64,000 nucleotides of DNA from Diploptera punctata (GCA_030220185.1 JASPKZ010004950.1:1246001-1310000); one strand, 5' to 3'. Shown: positions 20,871 through 32,027, numbered from the stretch's first letter. Translations and numbers: made by a program. Notes: generated by a model from the sequence alone, not told the origin.

Positions 20871-21190
20871 GTCCACCGCTGTGGTCTCGAGGTAGCGTGC
20901 TGCCTTGTCACGCAGTGGGCCCGGGTACGATCCCCGGTCGGGGCAGTTTTTCTGGGTGAGGTTTTTATTGGGATTTTTCCTCACCTGTAAGACAAATGTC
21001 AGGAAAATTTTAAGGCTCAAACGGTCCCCGAAATCATATGGCCATCATCATCATCATCCTTCACCGGTGTGGAAAGCAACGGGAAGCTACCACACCTACA
21101 ATTCCCTAGTAAAGCTGCAAACATAGCATTAAAATGCTATGATTGCAGTGAAGGACCTGCCTTCAGGCAGAATTACTATCGATGGATGGA
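20871..21190 (+). mobile_element. SINE, family B, with 10-bp target duplication
   Basis: The tRNA-like head GTCCACCGCTGTGGTCTCGA with GGGTACGATCCCCGGTCGGG (box B) leads to a body with GTGAGGTTTTTATTGGG and CCGAAATCATATGGCCATCA. The 3' end is ATGGATGGA. The direct repeat ATATTAAATT flanks it (20861-20870, 21191-21200). The proteins predicted from it are SINE translations. Confidence 0.9.
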
Positions 21191-21227
21191 ATATTAAATT
21201 TATCACTTCTCATTCAATGTCAAATTA

Positions 21228-21400
21228 AAATTGAAGAGAAAAATATATGCCTAGATTGGGATTTGAACCCAATGTCTCTGGTTCTGCACTGTTGTACAAA
21301 ACCAGAGATATTGGGTTCAAATCGTGATTTAGGAATATATTTTTCTCTTCAAATTTAATTTGACATTGAGTGAGAAGTGATAAATTTAATATTAAATATC
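21228..21400. repeat. tRNA-like inverted pair
   Basis: The arms run from TTGAAGAGAAAAATATATGC to its complement around 21340-21360. Each arm has the T-arm-like GATTTGAACCCAATGTCTCT or its complement. The D arm halves are lost. Flanks continue as inverted repeats (ATTTAATTTGACATTGA). Confidence 0.7.
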
Positions 21401-21744
21401 GAAAACTTAAAATATTCAAGCAAGTATAGGAGCATATTTTTCTTATTCATGTGGTATAGTCAATAAATCCATGGCATAATTGCTCTAAAGAACCAAGGCT
21501 AACTGAAATGTATGGTACTAATATCCAGCTGATGACACACAAGGTGTCATGTTAGTGTGATGCAATTCCTCGTCCTAAAGTTTAGTCTTAATCAGATATT
21601 TCTACTTCTCAGTTCAAGTAGCTATTCATTTGTTCTCATGAGATTACAACCATGTATTCAAATGAAAATTGGTATTTTGATGTTATATTTAAATATAAAT
21701 ACTTTCCAATTGGAAAATTGCGTAAAGAGCTAGTTTAAAATTCT

Positions 21745-21955
21745 CATTAAAAATACTTATTTAATAAAAGCTGTCCATTGGCTATTGGTAGTGCCATCTA
21801 TCTGCCTTCGGACGATTAGAAATTGTATATGTGGAAAGAAATGTTAACATTTGTATCATATTTTGAATGGTGTAATGGATTGCATACTGGTGCATAGAAC
21901 CAGAGGTCCACGGTTCAAATCCCGGTACAAGTGTTTATTTTTCTTTTCAAAATAA
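21745..21955 (+). mobile_element. tRNA-like short element
   Basis: A 5' segment (CTCATTAAAAATACTTATTT) is followed by GAATGGTGTAATGGATTGCA and the box B-like CCACGGTTCAAATCCCGG. The tRNA-like unit resembles the one in the 44809 hairpin. Probably a SINE-like copy. Confidence 0.6.
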
Positions 21956-23168
21956 AAATTGGTATGTTATAGCCAGTAATCCCTGAGATGCCAGTCATAC
22001 ATGATAAGTGCTATTAACATAATAATAAATTTCTAAAGTGATTTAACTGAAAAATTGTTTGTAGAGATAGTTGATTCATATGTGATATATTTGAAAAATT
22101 TGCATGTCTTGGCAAACCATGCACAAAATACTGTATATTGGCAGTGTGTTTTTTTTTAGAGTTTTTGCCAACATGTTTGCATTTGTTGTTTTATGTTCCA
22201 TCATTATTGTTGTTTGTAATTGCACATCTTGTAACATTTGTATGGATAAAGGAACAAAGTGAAACAAAGAACATAGTTTTGAGTTTTATACTTGGGTACC
22301 TGGATTATAATATAATGTAAATATATGTTTGTAATAATCAGCTTAATTCAGACTTATGTTTCAGACTTTGAAGCAAGTAGAAGGGATGTCTAATTATAGT
22401 TTATCAGATTTACAAAAATAAAATAATGTTAAATATGCCTGCAGCTCTATACAATCTTTTTTCTACTTATTTTTGCAGACTTTAAGGTACATTAACATTA
22501 GATTTACTACTTTCTTTTCTTATTATAAACTCATATTCAGACTCCTAAATGTTTTGAATTATTTTTAAAAATACATACAATGCTTGTTTTAATAGATTTG
22601 TCAGTTTTCCACAGAGATGATAAAAATAATTTTTTTTTTTTTGCATTTTGTATAACTGTTGTGTTATTGTACATTTATCAAAATTCGTGTATTCTTCCCC
22701 TCTTCCCACAAAAATATCCAGGTTGATCTCAAACAGTTGAGGGAGGAGTGGAGATTTTTCTTCACTCGTTCATGTCCAGACTGGCTCTGGATCATATTTA
22801 GCCTATTATAAATCAAGAGCCAGAGACTTTTCTGGTATTAAATTTGGCCAATGGTTAAAAAAAATATAGAATCATCACCCATGAGCATTTTTTAAGACTG
22901 TTAATGCAATGAATACCTTTTCTCTTAAATTCGTTATAATCACAATTGAGGTTATGTAGTCTTTTTTTTTAATATTAATGTATATTAATATTAAAAAAAT
23001 ATTCCCTTTTCTCGCCAAAATATAGAACAGTTTTTAGGCATAAACATTTAAAGTTAATTAAATTTGACAGTATTCAAGCATTTTTATTGACCTTGAAAAT
23101 TCATCGAACCATGTCTTTGCAGACAATTCTAAACCTGAATTAATTTTTCTAAACTAAAATAAATTTTT
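21956..23168. other. Gene-free AT-rich stretch
   Basis: No gene is recognised. A small inverted repeat (ACTGGCTCTGGATC versus AATCAAGAGCCAGAG) lies at about 22778-22828. Another AT-rich palindrome is at 22966-23003. Confidence 0.5.
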
Positions 23169-23472
23169 GGGGCACGCTGTAGCTTAGTGGTTAAGGCAGT
23201 GTGCTACAAACTGGAAGGTCGTGAGTTCGAGTCCCGATGGGATCAGGATTTTTAAACTGACCCAAACTTTCTGGTGGCACCATGGCACTGGTGTCGACTC
23301 AGGCTCTAATGGAAATGAGTACCGGATGCTTGTTCTGGGGGTAAAGGCAGTCGTCACGCAGGGATGACAACCTGGCTGACATCAAGTGCCGATTGTCTAG
23401 GAAAAGTGGGAGCCTTAACCTCCTACTACCCCAAGGGTCTCCTATGGCCTGTAGTGGGATCACTTTACCTTT
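23169..23472 (+). mobile_element. SINE, family A
   Basis: A full-length copy with head GGCACGCTGTAGCTTAGTGG and 3' end GTAGTGGGATCACTTTACC. A TAAAATAAATTT-like direct repeat flanks it. Several CpG-type changes relative to other copies suggest moderate age. Confidence 0.88.
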
Positions 23473-23689
23473 TAAAATAAATTTATAGAAGTTTCGTTAT
23501 TTACAATAGCAATTTAAAGACAAATATATTTCAGTCACAGAATGTGGTAAACTCAAAAATAATTTTGATTTCTGTAAAAATGATGGGAGATGGAATGTAT
23601 ATCTCTTGTGCCTTGGCAGATATCCTGTCATCTCATAAATTTATATGACACATTAGTTTGAACTACCAAAAGGGGCAGAACTTTTCTCT

Positions 23690-23900
23690 TGGGGCTGGTG
23701 TTCTCCCAACATCATGGGGAATTTGGGTAGCTATAGTAAGTAGCAGCTCAAGGCTGAGAAAATAAACTATAATGGCTGGGAGAACCAACATGCTGATAAC
23801 ATGTCACCCCTATACTGATAGGTAGTCATTCTGTGATTGAAACATGTGTATGTATGACCACCAGCCAGCTAGAAATCAGGGGCCATAGACTTGTCATGCC
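23690..23900 (+). mobile_element. SINE, family D, 5'-truncated
   Basis: The body part GGGGAATTTGGGTAGCTATA, GGCTGAGAAAATAAAC and CCAACATGCTGATAACATG matches family D. The tRNA head is missing. Confidence 0.7.
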
Positions 23901-24075
23901 ATAAATACATACATATAAGGACTGAAAATACATTAGGCAAAGAAAAAAATTGTATTTACTGACACAATCTAGAACTCTAGACAAATGTTTATCAGTTTTT
24001 TCATGAAATGGTTGACATTTGAGTTACAGGATCATGTCAATGTTATGATTGATAAATTATTACACGGTGTAATAG

Positions 24076-24388
24076 GATCTATCCTGCACCGTAGCCAAGT
24101 TGTTAAGGCAAGATGCCTTGGCACAGAGCTACATTTGCACTGATTTGGGTCTCCAGAGGGAAAGTGATTTTCTAATGGAATTTCAGCTAGTATGGGACTG
24201 GTGCCCTTACAGCATAATGCGATATTTGGGTAGCTACAATGAATAGCTGCTCCAGGTTGAGAAAACCAGCTATAATGGCTGGGGACCCAATATATTGACC
24301 ATATGTCACCCCTACACTGGCTGGATGATCGTCTACCTGTGTGATTAACACTTGTGGAAGTGAAGCCAGCAGCTGGCTGGTAGGCCAT
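24076..24388 (+). mobile_element. SINE, family D, near full length
   Basis: The head CTGCACCGTAGCCAAGTTGT and TAAGGCAAGATGCCTTGGCA is followed by the conserved body to CTGGCTGGTAGGCC. This family is distinct from A and B. The minus-strand open frame across it (24032-24388) is not a gene. Confidence 0.8.
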
Positions 24389-24466
24389 GGAGTTAGTTAA
24401 AAGGATGTTCTGATTTACTTTTTAAGATATAAGTTAAAAGGATGTTCTGATTTACTTTTTAAGATA
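24389..24466 (+). repeat. Two-copy tandem duplication
   Basis: The sequence AGTTAAAAGGATGTTCTGAT and its continuation TTACTTTTTAAGATAT is repeated twice in direct tandem with no mismatch, so the event is recent. Confidence 0.85.
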
Positions 24467-24495
24467 TAACATGTGTCTTAACGTAAATTTAACAA

Positions 24496-24600
24496 AATAA
24501 AGTGGGAAGTAACACTGAGGCATTTTCAATTTTGTAAAAACAAGGAACTTCATGAGGTGAGATATAAAAACATTTTCACCAACTCATTTATAAAATAAAT
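24496..24600 (+). repeat. Foldback family relic
   Basis: AGTGGGAAGTAACACTGAGG (24500-24519) is the terminal repeat. It is followed by CTTCATGAGGTGAGATATAA and ACATTTTCACCAACTCATT, matching the flanks of palindrome 2. The palindrome itself is gone. Confidence 0.7.
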
Positions 24601-25725
24601 TTAGTAGTTACCGTACATAATTGTTTTTCTTTGTACATAGAAAATTTGTTTTAATTTTGTTAAAATTTTGCAGAATGTCTTAGAAAATAAACAGATAGGA
24701 AATATGTTTACTTCTTCAATTAACACATGCTAAGGAATTGTTAAGTCTTTAAATTCTTCACCCTTAGCTATAGTTATATGATGTATCAGTATTTTTTCTA
24801 TACTTTATCTCTCATTTTTTGTTGTTTTAAATCTCTCCAAAACTTATCTATTATTTTTTGTTAAAACTGTATAGATTATTTAGTGTAAAGTTGATGAGTG
24901 CTATATAGTAATGTATTTACACATATAATTTTTTAATTACTTGTTAAGTGCTAAATACCTGAATTTAATTAAACTGTTGTGTAAATATACAACTTTTTTT
25001 CTTTGTATTTGTTTACATATGAACTAAAATGCTAGAAAATATTTTTTTAAGTAGTGATATAATCCCTTTAATCGTGCAATATGTACAAAATAATGTGTTT
25101 TATATATACATATGTAATATAGATATTGTAAAGTTTTGACCTTTTGCAGTAGAACTTTTGAATAACATATTTCTATTTATTCTATTTTAAATGTTTTCCC
25201 TGAATTATAGTAAAAAATGAAATAATGGCATTTTTTAAATATTATATGAAATTTAAATACTGAATTTGTTGTCATTTAATAGGTTGTTTTTCTTGTTTTC
25301 TTTAATGGATCATGTATGCAGTTCTTTTCCAATATCTCTCTTGTTTATAATTCATCCTATAAAGTTATATGTTTCTAAATTTATTAATTTAAATAAATGT
25401 TTTCACATTACAACATAATTAATATTTTTCTTCTTGTTACTGCTCAGAGAATGCATACAACTTAAAGAGTTGCATCCAACGTGCCAGAACCATCCTTGGA
25501 ATTCAGAAAATAAAAAAATAAAATGAAGATTTATTACCTTGACTCTTGAAAATTATGAATTAATTTTTTCTTATGATATTTCATATTTTAAAGCTGACAT
25601 AAAATAGAAGTAAAAAATCAATTTAGTTTTGTAGAGTGAAAATTACAAATTTGTGGCACGGATAATATAATTTGAATATTAAAAGTAACAATCTTTTTAA
25701 TACTGCTTAATTTCTCTCCACAAAG
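24601..25725. other. AT-rich stretch, no firm gene
   Basis: A short open stretch after CTGCTCAG (from 25448 to about 25525) reads NAYNLKSCIQRARTILGIQK in one frame, then a stop. It is too short to support as a terminal exon. Nothing else is recognised. Confidence 0.4.
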
Positions 25726-26095
25726 ATCGACCGCAGTGGTTATGTTTCTTGGCTCTAGTCCCAAGGGTTGTGGATTCAAACCTTGTTTGGGTCGATGGAA
25801 AAATCCAAGGGACAAGTCCTCCAGGAGGAACTTTAAGCTGTGGGTCCTGAGTCTAAAAATTTTCCGGCTTGTGAAAGAAGCTCAAGCCTAAATTAATGTT
25901 TCTGAGTAAATTTTAACAGGCTTTCCCCATCCAAGTAATACCTTAGCTGCCACTCATTGACATATGTAGGGAAATAAGCATAATTAAATTATCTAGGTCA
26001 AGAAACTCCCACGGGGAAGCACCCATGTCTCCAGGAGGGACATATGGGGTACATTCATACATATGTTCACAAAAAAAACTGAAATGGAATGAAAT
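25726..26095 (+). mobile_element. SINE, family C
   Basis: The tRNA-like head GACCGCAGTGGTTATGTTTC with GGTTGTGGATTCAAACC is followed by GGAAAAATCCAAGGGACAAG, CTGTGGGTCCTGAGTCT and a body containing GTAGGGAAATAAGCAT. Related copies are at 34125-34337 (-) and 42805-43210 (+). Confidence 0.8.
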
Positions 26096-26942
26096 CAGAA
26101 GAAAAATAAAAAGTAGAGTTTTTTAAATGAAGTACTAATGAGAACTTTAAGAGGAACAGTTGTTTAAAGACGGTCTCTTTGGTGTAACAATTAGCATATT
26201 TGATTAGTAGCAGAAAAATTTTGGATTCGATTCCTGGCTTTAAGTATTACGATTTATCATGAAAACATTTTTTTTTTAATTTTTACAAATCTTCATTGAT
26301 CTTACTTAAAAGACACTGAAAATAACCATGAAAAAATGTTTTTGTGTATATATATCTATTAATCCTCTAGTGGTCACAGTTTTTTTGGAACCAAACTTGT
26401 TTATAACAATAAATTAAGAAAAAGTAAAATTAAGTTCTTTAACTAGCAAAATTGGACCATTAAGGAGTGCGGTTTCACCTGAAGTGAAAATTTTAAAAAA
26501 TTGCTCTAGTGGCCGCAATTTTTGTTCTAGCTGCCGTATGTTTGTTTTCTTGCTATGTAACTGGATAATTGCAATTTAATTAACAAAAAAATTTTTCCAT
26601 AAACCAGCAAAATTGGACTATAAATTCAACATGGTAAAAATTTTGCTTTGTGTATACAGTTCCTGCGTAAAGAACTTTTTTCTTTGTGTATAGAGACTGG
26701 ATCATCTGCTTCTCAGTGACAGCTACCATCTCAATTGGTCTTGGCTCTTTAGAGAATTTTACCCTTTTAGGTAAGAATGTAGAAAGAATAAAAACACTTT
26801 AAACCTGAAATCTACAAAAATCTGAATAAATGATCCAAATCAAACTGATTTTTTGTGATACATGTATTAATAAATTAGATATATTAATATTACAGAAATA
26901 TAATATGAATCACAACTTTATCAATGTGATTATCTTTATGCT
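26096..26942. other. Mostly unrecognised; one degraded tRNA-like head
   Basis: At 26170-26250, GGTCTCTTTGGTGTAACAAT and GGATTCGATTCCTGGC look like an old SINE head. A repeated CCTCTAGTGG / GCTCTAGTGG motif occurs at about 26363 and 26503, with similar following sequence. No gene is seen. Confidence 0.45.
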
Positions 26943-27120
26943 TAATTAAATTATTTTTAGTCTGTTTATCTTACCTCAATATTAATGTTGATTTGTTCTT
27001 GAACATGTTTTGATTATGGTATAATCGAATCATGTTCAAGAACAAATCAACATTAATTATGAGGTAAGATGAACAGACTAAAAATAATTTAATTAAAATA
27101 ACCTCAAAATATCACTTCCT
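26943..27120. repeat. Palindrome 20 with terminal repeat
   Basis: The arms (26943-27096) have border ATCTTACCTCA/ATGAGGTAAGAT, inner arm TTGTTCTTGAACATGTTT and outer arm AATTATTTTTAGTCTG. The end repeat AACCTCAAAATATCACTTCC follows. It is a sister of palindromes 5, 6 and 11, and the last ACCTCAT-type palindrome in the window. Confidence 0.92.
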
Positions 27121-28285
27121 AAAATAAAATATATATATGCTACTCATATAAAAATTACATATTTTTTAAATTTCACTTTAACCTATTTATTTATTGCCAT
27201 GTGAAAACATTCCATTAACATAATGGATTGAAGAACTTTTCATTATATATAATACAAAATATCTAGCTTTTATTGAGAATATGTTTTCTTTGTAATAAAG
27301 ATTATTTTAGACGAGTCTGAAAATTACATGTACAAAAAGCAGTAAATTATTATTTTGTAATATTTTAGAACTGGTCTAGCTTTGAACTGCTATAAATAAA
27401 AGAATTAGTTTTTATATTTTTGAATCAAATTCAATCACTTCAAGCTATAAAAGTGCCATTATTATATAGACATTTTTAAAAATGTGCTTGCTAACATTTT
27501 TTTATACTCTCTGACTTCTGGGATTTTGTAAAGAGCTGCAGAGCATTTTCTTTTTTTAAGCGGGCATTCGCAGTATTATTATCTGATAGATAAAGACTTA
27601 CTTGTTTCGTTGAGAAATAATTAAAAACCTGAAATGGTATGTCCATTTTTTAGATAATAAATATGGTTGTTTTAGTAAAAAAACAACCAAATTTAATTAA
27701 AGAATATAAATATATTATATATATAAGTTGTTAACATTGAAAGATGAGATATATAGAACAGCTAAGAGAATGAAAACTGATTTTTCTTCTTGAGAAATGA
27801 TACTAGGAATCAGTTAATGTATAGTAAATGTAGATGTACAGAAATTTTAACAGAAAAACAATTAAGGCCTGGTAAGTTATTGTGAACATAATATAAAGCA
27901 ACAAAGAATTGCAATATTATTGACACGAAATTTGTCGTACATGATGGTCTTGGGGGCGATATTCATGAAACTGTGTATATTAACAAATGCATAAAATAAA
28001 TAAGAATTTCCCTAGAGACTTGTACAGAAATATGGTGATGTGTCTTGGAGGGGAAAAAAAATGTAATATATTAATATAATTGAATGTAGAAGAAAGAAAT
28101 GAATTTGACATATATTTCTCCCAAGACTTGTATAGTATCATGATGGTGCAGAGATGTGAGATAGATAAACACAAACCAATTTAATTGTAAATGGAAAAAT
28201 AATGACTTGTTCTATTTTGTGCAGTAAACAGACGCCACAAAGTATAAAAATGACTTTGTGTTTCATTTCTGTGCATTTTTATTGT
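27121..28285. other. Gene-free AT-rich stretch
   Basis: Nothing recognisable, apart from a short (CTAC)n run at about 28287-28304 beside the following LINE. Confidence 0.5.
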
Positions 28286-28304
28286 CTACCTACCTACCTA
28301 CCTA

Positions 28305-29866
28305 TGTTCCTATATGTTGCTTTGTAGAACAAAGGATCTAACCAACTCACTGGCTTTATCAAACCTGTAGGTTCATGAGCACGTGGACATAAGCTCTCCA
28401 TACATCCATATCATGAGCTAATGTTTTCCAGTCATCCTCTGTATAATCTACTTCCCTCAAATCATGATTAATGTTATTGTTCTCTCACATCATTCTTGGT
28501 CCATCAACTGGTTTTTCTATAACACTGGTCAACATGATTTTTGTCTCATGAGTACCGATAGTTGTACTTAATGTAGTTTTTTATCGTGTTTTCAAATGTG
28601 TATTCGGGATTTCTCCATCACTCACAGTTTTTTTTATTTCAATTTCAATTAATGGATTTAAATAATAATTTTTTAATAAACATTCTTTCCATCCATTTGC
28701 CCATTGTAAAATAAAACCAAATGAGCTAACTCAGGAGATTTCAGCTATGGAAAAGAGATATCAAGGCAATTGGAATCCTAATATGCTGGCCGATTATTGT
28801 TGGACCATCAAGAGGGAAGCTCCACAGGCAAAATTTAGCAGAAAATCGTTGCTTCTTACTTTCTAGGTGAGTCCGAATGTTCGAATATTGTGACTTACAA
28901 ATGTAGAAAATATGAAAGTGTTTGAAATTCCTGTCTTGGAAACCTTGTGTGATGGAGAAAACCCGATATCATATTTGAATTCAGGAGAAAAAATACTATC
29001 AGAATCACATATTTTTCTTTCTGAGACAAAAAAAAAAGTTTGTTTTTAGTTGCTCAGTGTAATTAATTTCCATGACCATCTTTCACTCCACATTCATACC
29101 ACATGTCCTTCCCAACACAAGTCTATGAGACTTAACTGTACTTATTATATCCTGGTTTTCTATGAAGATAATATAGCTCACTATTATGAAGTCTCCATTC
29201 ACCTGTCTGTTCATTTCTCTTTTATCCAAAAATTTTCCTAAGAACTTTATCCTCAAATTTTCACACTTGTAATATTTTCTCCTCCCTTAAAGTAACTGTC
29301 CATATAATATAACTGGTAGAATAATGGTTTTATGCATTTTCAGTTTAACATTCTTTGAGAGAAGTTGGGATGACAAGGGTCTCTTTAATGCATGTTGTTT
29401 TCAAATGCTGGGCCATGGCAACGAAGACATTAGCGTTCTTGTTCTCCAATATTTCTCTATGGTGGATCCAACAGGTAATACTTCACAGGTTTGTAGATGT
29501 TCTTCGTTCATTTCTTCATCTTTGTTGCATAGAGGACAATTTGGATTCATGTAGATTCCTATTTTATATAAATGTTTGGCCAAATAGTAATTTTCTGTAA
29601 GCAGTCTAAATTTTGCTACTGTAGTTATACATGGAATTTCTGGAATAATATCTCTGTAATGCATAATTGCATGCATTTCCAGAATTGAGCCTATGTTTAA
29701 TTTCTTGTATCCCTGTTCCTTGTTTGTAATTATTATTCTTAGGTATTTGAATTCAGCTACTTCAAAATTCTCTCAAATGTCATTAGCTGCCAATTTCCAT
29801 TATATAATGTATTTTTTCTGTGTGTGAACATATATTTAGTTTTATTAATATTTACTTCCAGTCCCA
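28305..29866 (-). pseudogene. LINE family 1 3' fragment, interrupted
   Basis: The flanks 28330-28522 and 29075-29866 match, in order and on the minus strand, the LINE at 39518-40580. They carry the RT C-terminal region and 3' end with GAACCTACGGGTTT-like sequence. A 0.55-kb foreign segment (about 28523-29075) replaces roughly 60 bp of LINE sequence. One frame still gives LTENYYLAKHLYKIGIYMNP, but stops and frameshifts are frequent. LINE RTs copy their RNA at a nicked target site; this copy is dead. Confidence 0.75.
28747..28866 (+). pseudogene. Short coding-like relic, unknown family
   Basis: Within the segment that interrupts the LINE, 39 codons read MEKRYQGNWNPNMLADYCWT then IKREAPQAKFSRKS to a TAG. 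The frame continues open upstream (NELTQEISA). The pattern 'GNWNPNMLADYCW..KR' seems familiar from uncharacterised insect repeat proteins, but I cannot name the family. It is probably a transposon-derived fragment. Confidence 0.3.
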
Positions 29867-29881
29867 ACAAAGGGTATATAC

Positions 29882-30421
29882 CAGGGGTCACCAATTGGCG
29901 GTCTGGATCCAGACCCTGGGGCTTTGGTTTCTGGACCGATTAAATGTTGAATTAATACAAATTTTTAAAACCGGTTAAACATGGAATAAAACCAATTTAC
30001 TAATTCCATGTAATGATAGTATTATTGTTGGCTCAGTTGACAGTACTGCTTATGGTTGGAGATTTGACTGAAGATGAACGGGATTCTGTTTGAAACCTGG
30101 TATGTGAAAACACGAAATTTTTTAGGTGAGATAAAAAAATATTTAAATATTACTCTGACCATATATTAAATTTATCATAAACTTATTAATAATTATTAGA
30201 ATTAATAACTGTGTACTACTGTGCTGTATCCTTTCAGTATTTACCACGTGTTTTGTTTAATTTGTACAATTCATACCCATAACATAATTTAAATAATTTC
30301 CTTATAATATTAGTCACTTAATAAAAGCTTTGTATGTAATGTTTAATCAACTGTGGTTCCGGACCTCGACTGAATTTAAAATTTGAAAATGGATCTCCAT
30401 GAAATCTAATTGGTGACCCTG
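29882..30421. mobile_element. hAT-type MITE with 8-bp target duplication
   Basis: The terminal inverted repeat CAGGGGTCACCAATTGG starts at 29882, with its imperfect complement ending at 30421. The 8-bp direct repeat GTATATAC flanks it perfectly (29874-29881 and 30422-30429). The CAGGG start and 8-bp duplication are diagnostic of the hAT superfamily. The 540-bp interior codes for nothing recognisable. Confidence 0.92.
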
Positions 30422-30452
30422 GTATATACTGTATGTTATAATTTTTAATTGA

Positions 30453-30752
30453 ATGTTTTTTTTTTTTTTTTTTTTTTGCAAATGCCCCAGGTTGTCTTTC
30501 GACATTCCTGGTGTTCTCTCCTGGCATGGCGTACTTGTAATCCACTTCTGAGGTTGGGGCGCCTGGAAGGCGGGGTTACGTTGCCCCGATGATATGATGG
30601 GTGATGATGATAGTGGTGCGCTACAGATGTCTTACAGGTGAGGAAAACCCCCGATAAAAAACCTCACCCAGAAAAACTGTCCCGACCGGGGATCGAACAC
30701 GGGCCCGCTGCGTTACAAGGCAGTACGCTACCTCGAGACCACAGCGGTGGAC
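30453..30752 (-). mobile_element. SINE, family B (poly(A) subtype)
   Basis: Read on the minus strand, the head GTCCACCGCTGTGGTCTCGA is followed by the body and ends in a poly(A) tail (poly(T) at 30455-30477). An AATTGAAT repeat lies on both sides. The 3' part contains CCAACCTCAGAAGTGG, which differs from the ATGGATGGA subtype. Confidence 0.88.
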
Positions 30753-31269
30753 AATTGAATAATAGTTAAACGCAGCATAATGTTCAGCACATTACTAAAA
30801 TGGGCCGAAAGTGGCCACCGTAATAATTTACGTAGAACAGGTTTCGGAATATCTAAGTCCTAGTGGTGTTGGTGTTTGCAACGTATTTTAAACTTTACTT
30901 GGACTCTATTTTTGAAATTTCTCCGATTTTTCGTGAATTGCTAAACATATTTTTGTGATGCACAAATCAAATTAACATTGTTCTGACATTGCTATTGCAT
31001 TAAAATTATGTGGATTAGTGAATCAGAGTAACTTTTTAAGCTATATTTTAGCTATCTTTATTTTGCGTAATTAATATCGTGATCCACATCTAAGCAGGAA
31101 AGAATCAATGGATTATTTCAAGGTTCTCATATTTCAAGTTTGAAGATACGGAACACGCTGCTTTAATTTCCGTCCGAAACAAGGAGTATTATTCCCTGCT
31201 TTCTGCATATTCAATTTGGGTGTGCATTATCCGTGTCGAAATTTCTTAGGCCAGAGATTACTGTTTTTT
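30753..31269. other. Unrecognised stretch
   Basis: No gene or repeat is recognised between the two minus-strand family B SINEs. Confidence 0.5.
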
Positions 31270-31652
31270 TTTTTTCAAATGCCCTAGGTTTGTCTTTCGA
31301 CATTCCTGGTTTCTCTCCTGGCATGGCGTACTTGTAACCCACTTCTGAGGTTGGGGCGCCTGGAAGGCGAGGTTACGTTGCCCCGATGATATGATGGGTG
31401 ATGATGATGATAATTGTGCGCCAGGAGAGTCCCTAATCCTAAGCTTAACCTAAGATGAATATGAATGATGATGATTGCGATGGACATATGATTTCGGGGA
31501 CCCTTTGGGCCTTAAAGTTTTCCTGACATTTGTCTTACAGGTGAGGAAAAACCCCGATATAAACCTCACCCAGAAAAACTGTCCCGACCGGGTATCGAAC
31601 CCGGGTCCGCTGCGTGACAAGGCAGCACGCTACCCCGAGACCACAGCGGTGG
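31270..31652 (-). mobile_element. SINE, family B (poly(A) subtype), longest copy
   Basis: A full minus-strand copy with poly(A) tail (T run at 31265-31276), head at 31633-31652 and box B-like GGGTTCGATACCCGGTCGGG. It contains the extra GATTAGGGACTCTCCTGGCG segment shared with 61605. Confidence 0.9.
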
Positions 31653-31692
31653 TTACTAAATATATAAGTATATTTGAATAGAAAAATTATAC

Positions 31693-31765
31693 GCTCAGAC
31701 CGGGACTTGAACCCGGGACCCTTGGTTCTCTAGACCAAGTGCTCTACCAACTGAGCTACCTGAGC
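31693..31765 (-). tRNA. tRNA-like unit (probable pseudogene)
   Basis: 73 nt. A 7-bp acceptor stem (GCTCAGG/TCTGAGC with one G-T), D arm GCTC...GAGC and T arm CCGGGTTCAAGTCCCGG all pair. The anticodon arm is shifted by one base against the D arm. The 7-base loop CTAGAGA would give AGA (Ser), but the long variable arm expected of tRNA-Ser is absent. It is part of a dispersed element, so I read it as tRNA-derived and not functional. Confidence 0.5.
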
Positions 31766-31954
31766 AAGTACCGATCTAAACGCAAATCTTTCTCTATATA
31801 CATTGTAAGCCGTACTGGCTGTAATGTATAATTCCCAAATATGTCTTCTTAATAAAGGAGCCCCCATTTGCAAGATAGAAGCATGGCTTCATAGCATTTG
31901 GTGGACGGGAATTACAATGTATATAGAGAAAGATTTGCGTTTAGATCGGTACTT

Positions 31955-32027
31955 GCTCAGGTAGCTCAGTTGGTAGAGCACTTGGTCTAGAGAACCAAGG
32001 GTCCCGGGTTCAAGTCCCGGTCTGAGC
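31955..32027 (+). tRNA. tRNA-like unit (probable pseudogene)
   Basis: Identical to the reverse complement of 31693-31765: intact acceptor, D and T arms, off-register anticodon arm. It is followed by GTATAATTTTTCTCTTCAAA, the tail seen in other tRNA-like elements, not by a clear polymerase III run of five or more T right after the acceptor. Confidence 0.5.

Noticed and set aside
22690..22820. Possible exon reading VDLKQLREEWRFFFTRSCPD
   Set aside because: There is an acceptor-like AG but no donor, and the second half is part of a small inverted repeat.
24032..24388. 118-codon minus-strand open frame
   Set aside because: It coincides with a family D SINE and has no protein motif.
31475..31681. 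Proteins with 'SNPGPLRDKAARYPETTAV' (also at 35409, 57088, 61575)
   Set aside because: These are translations of the family B SINE; the 'NPGPL' part is the tRNA T-arm region. The same sequence appears in both orientations at many sites.
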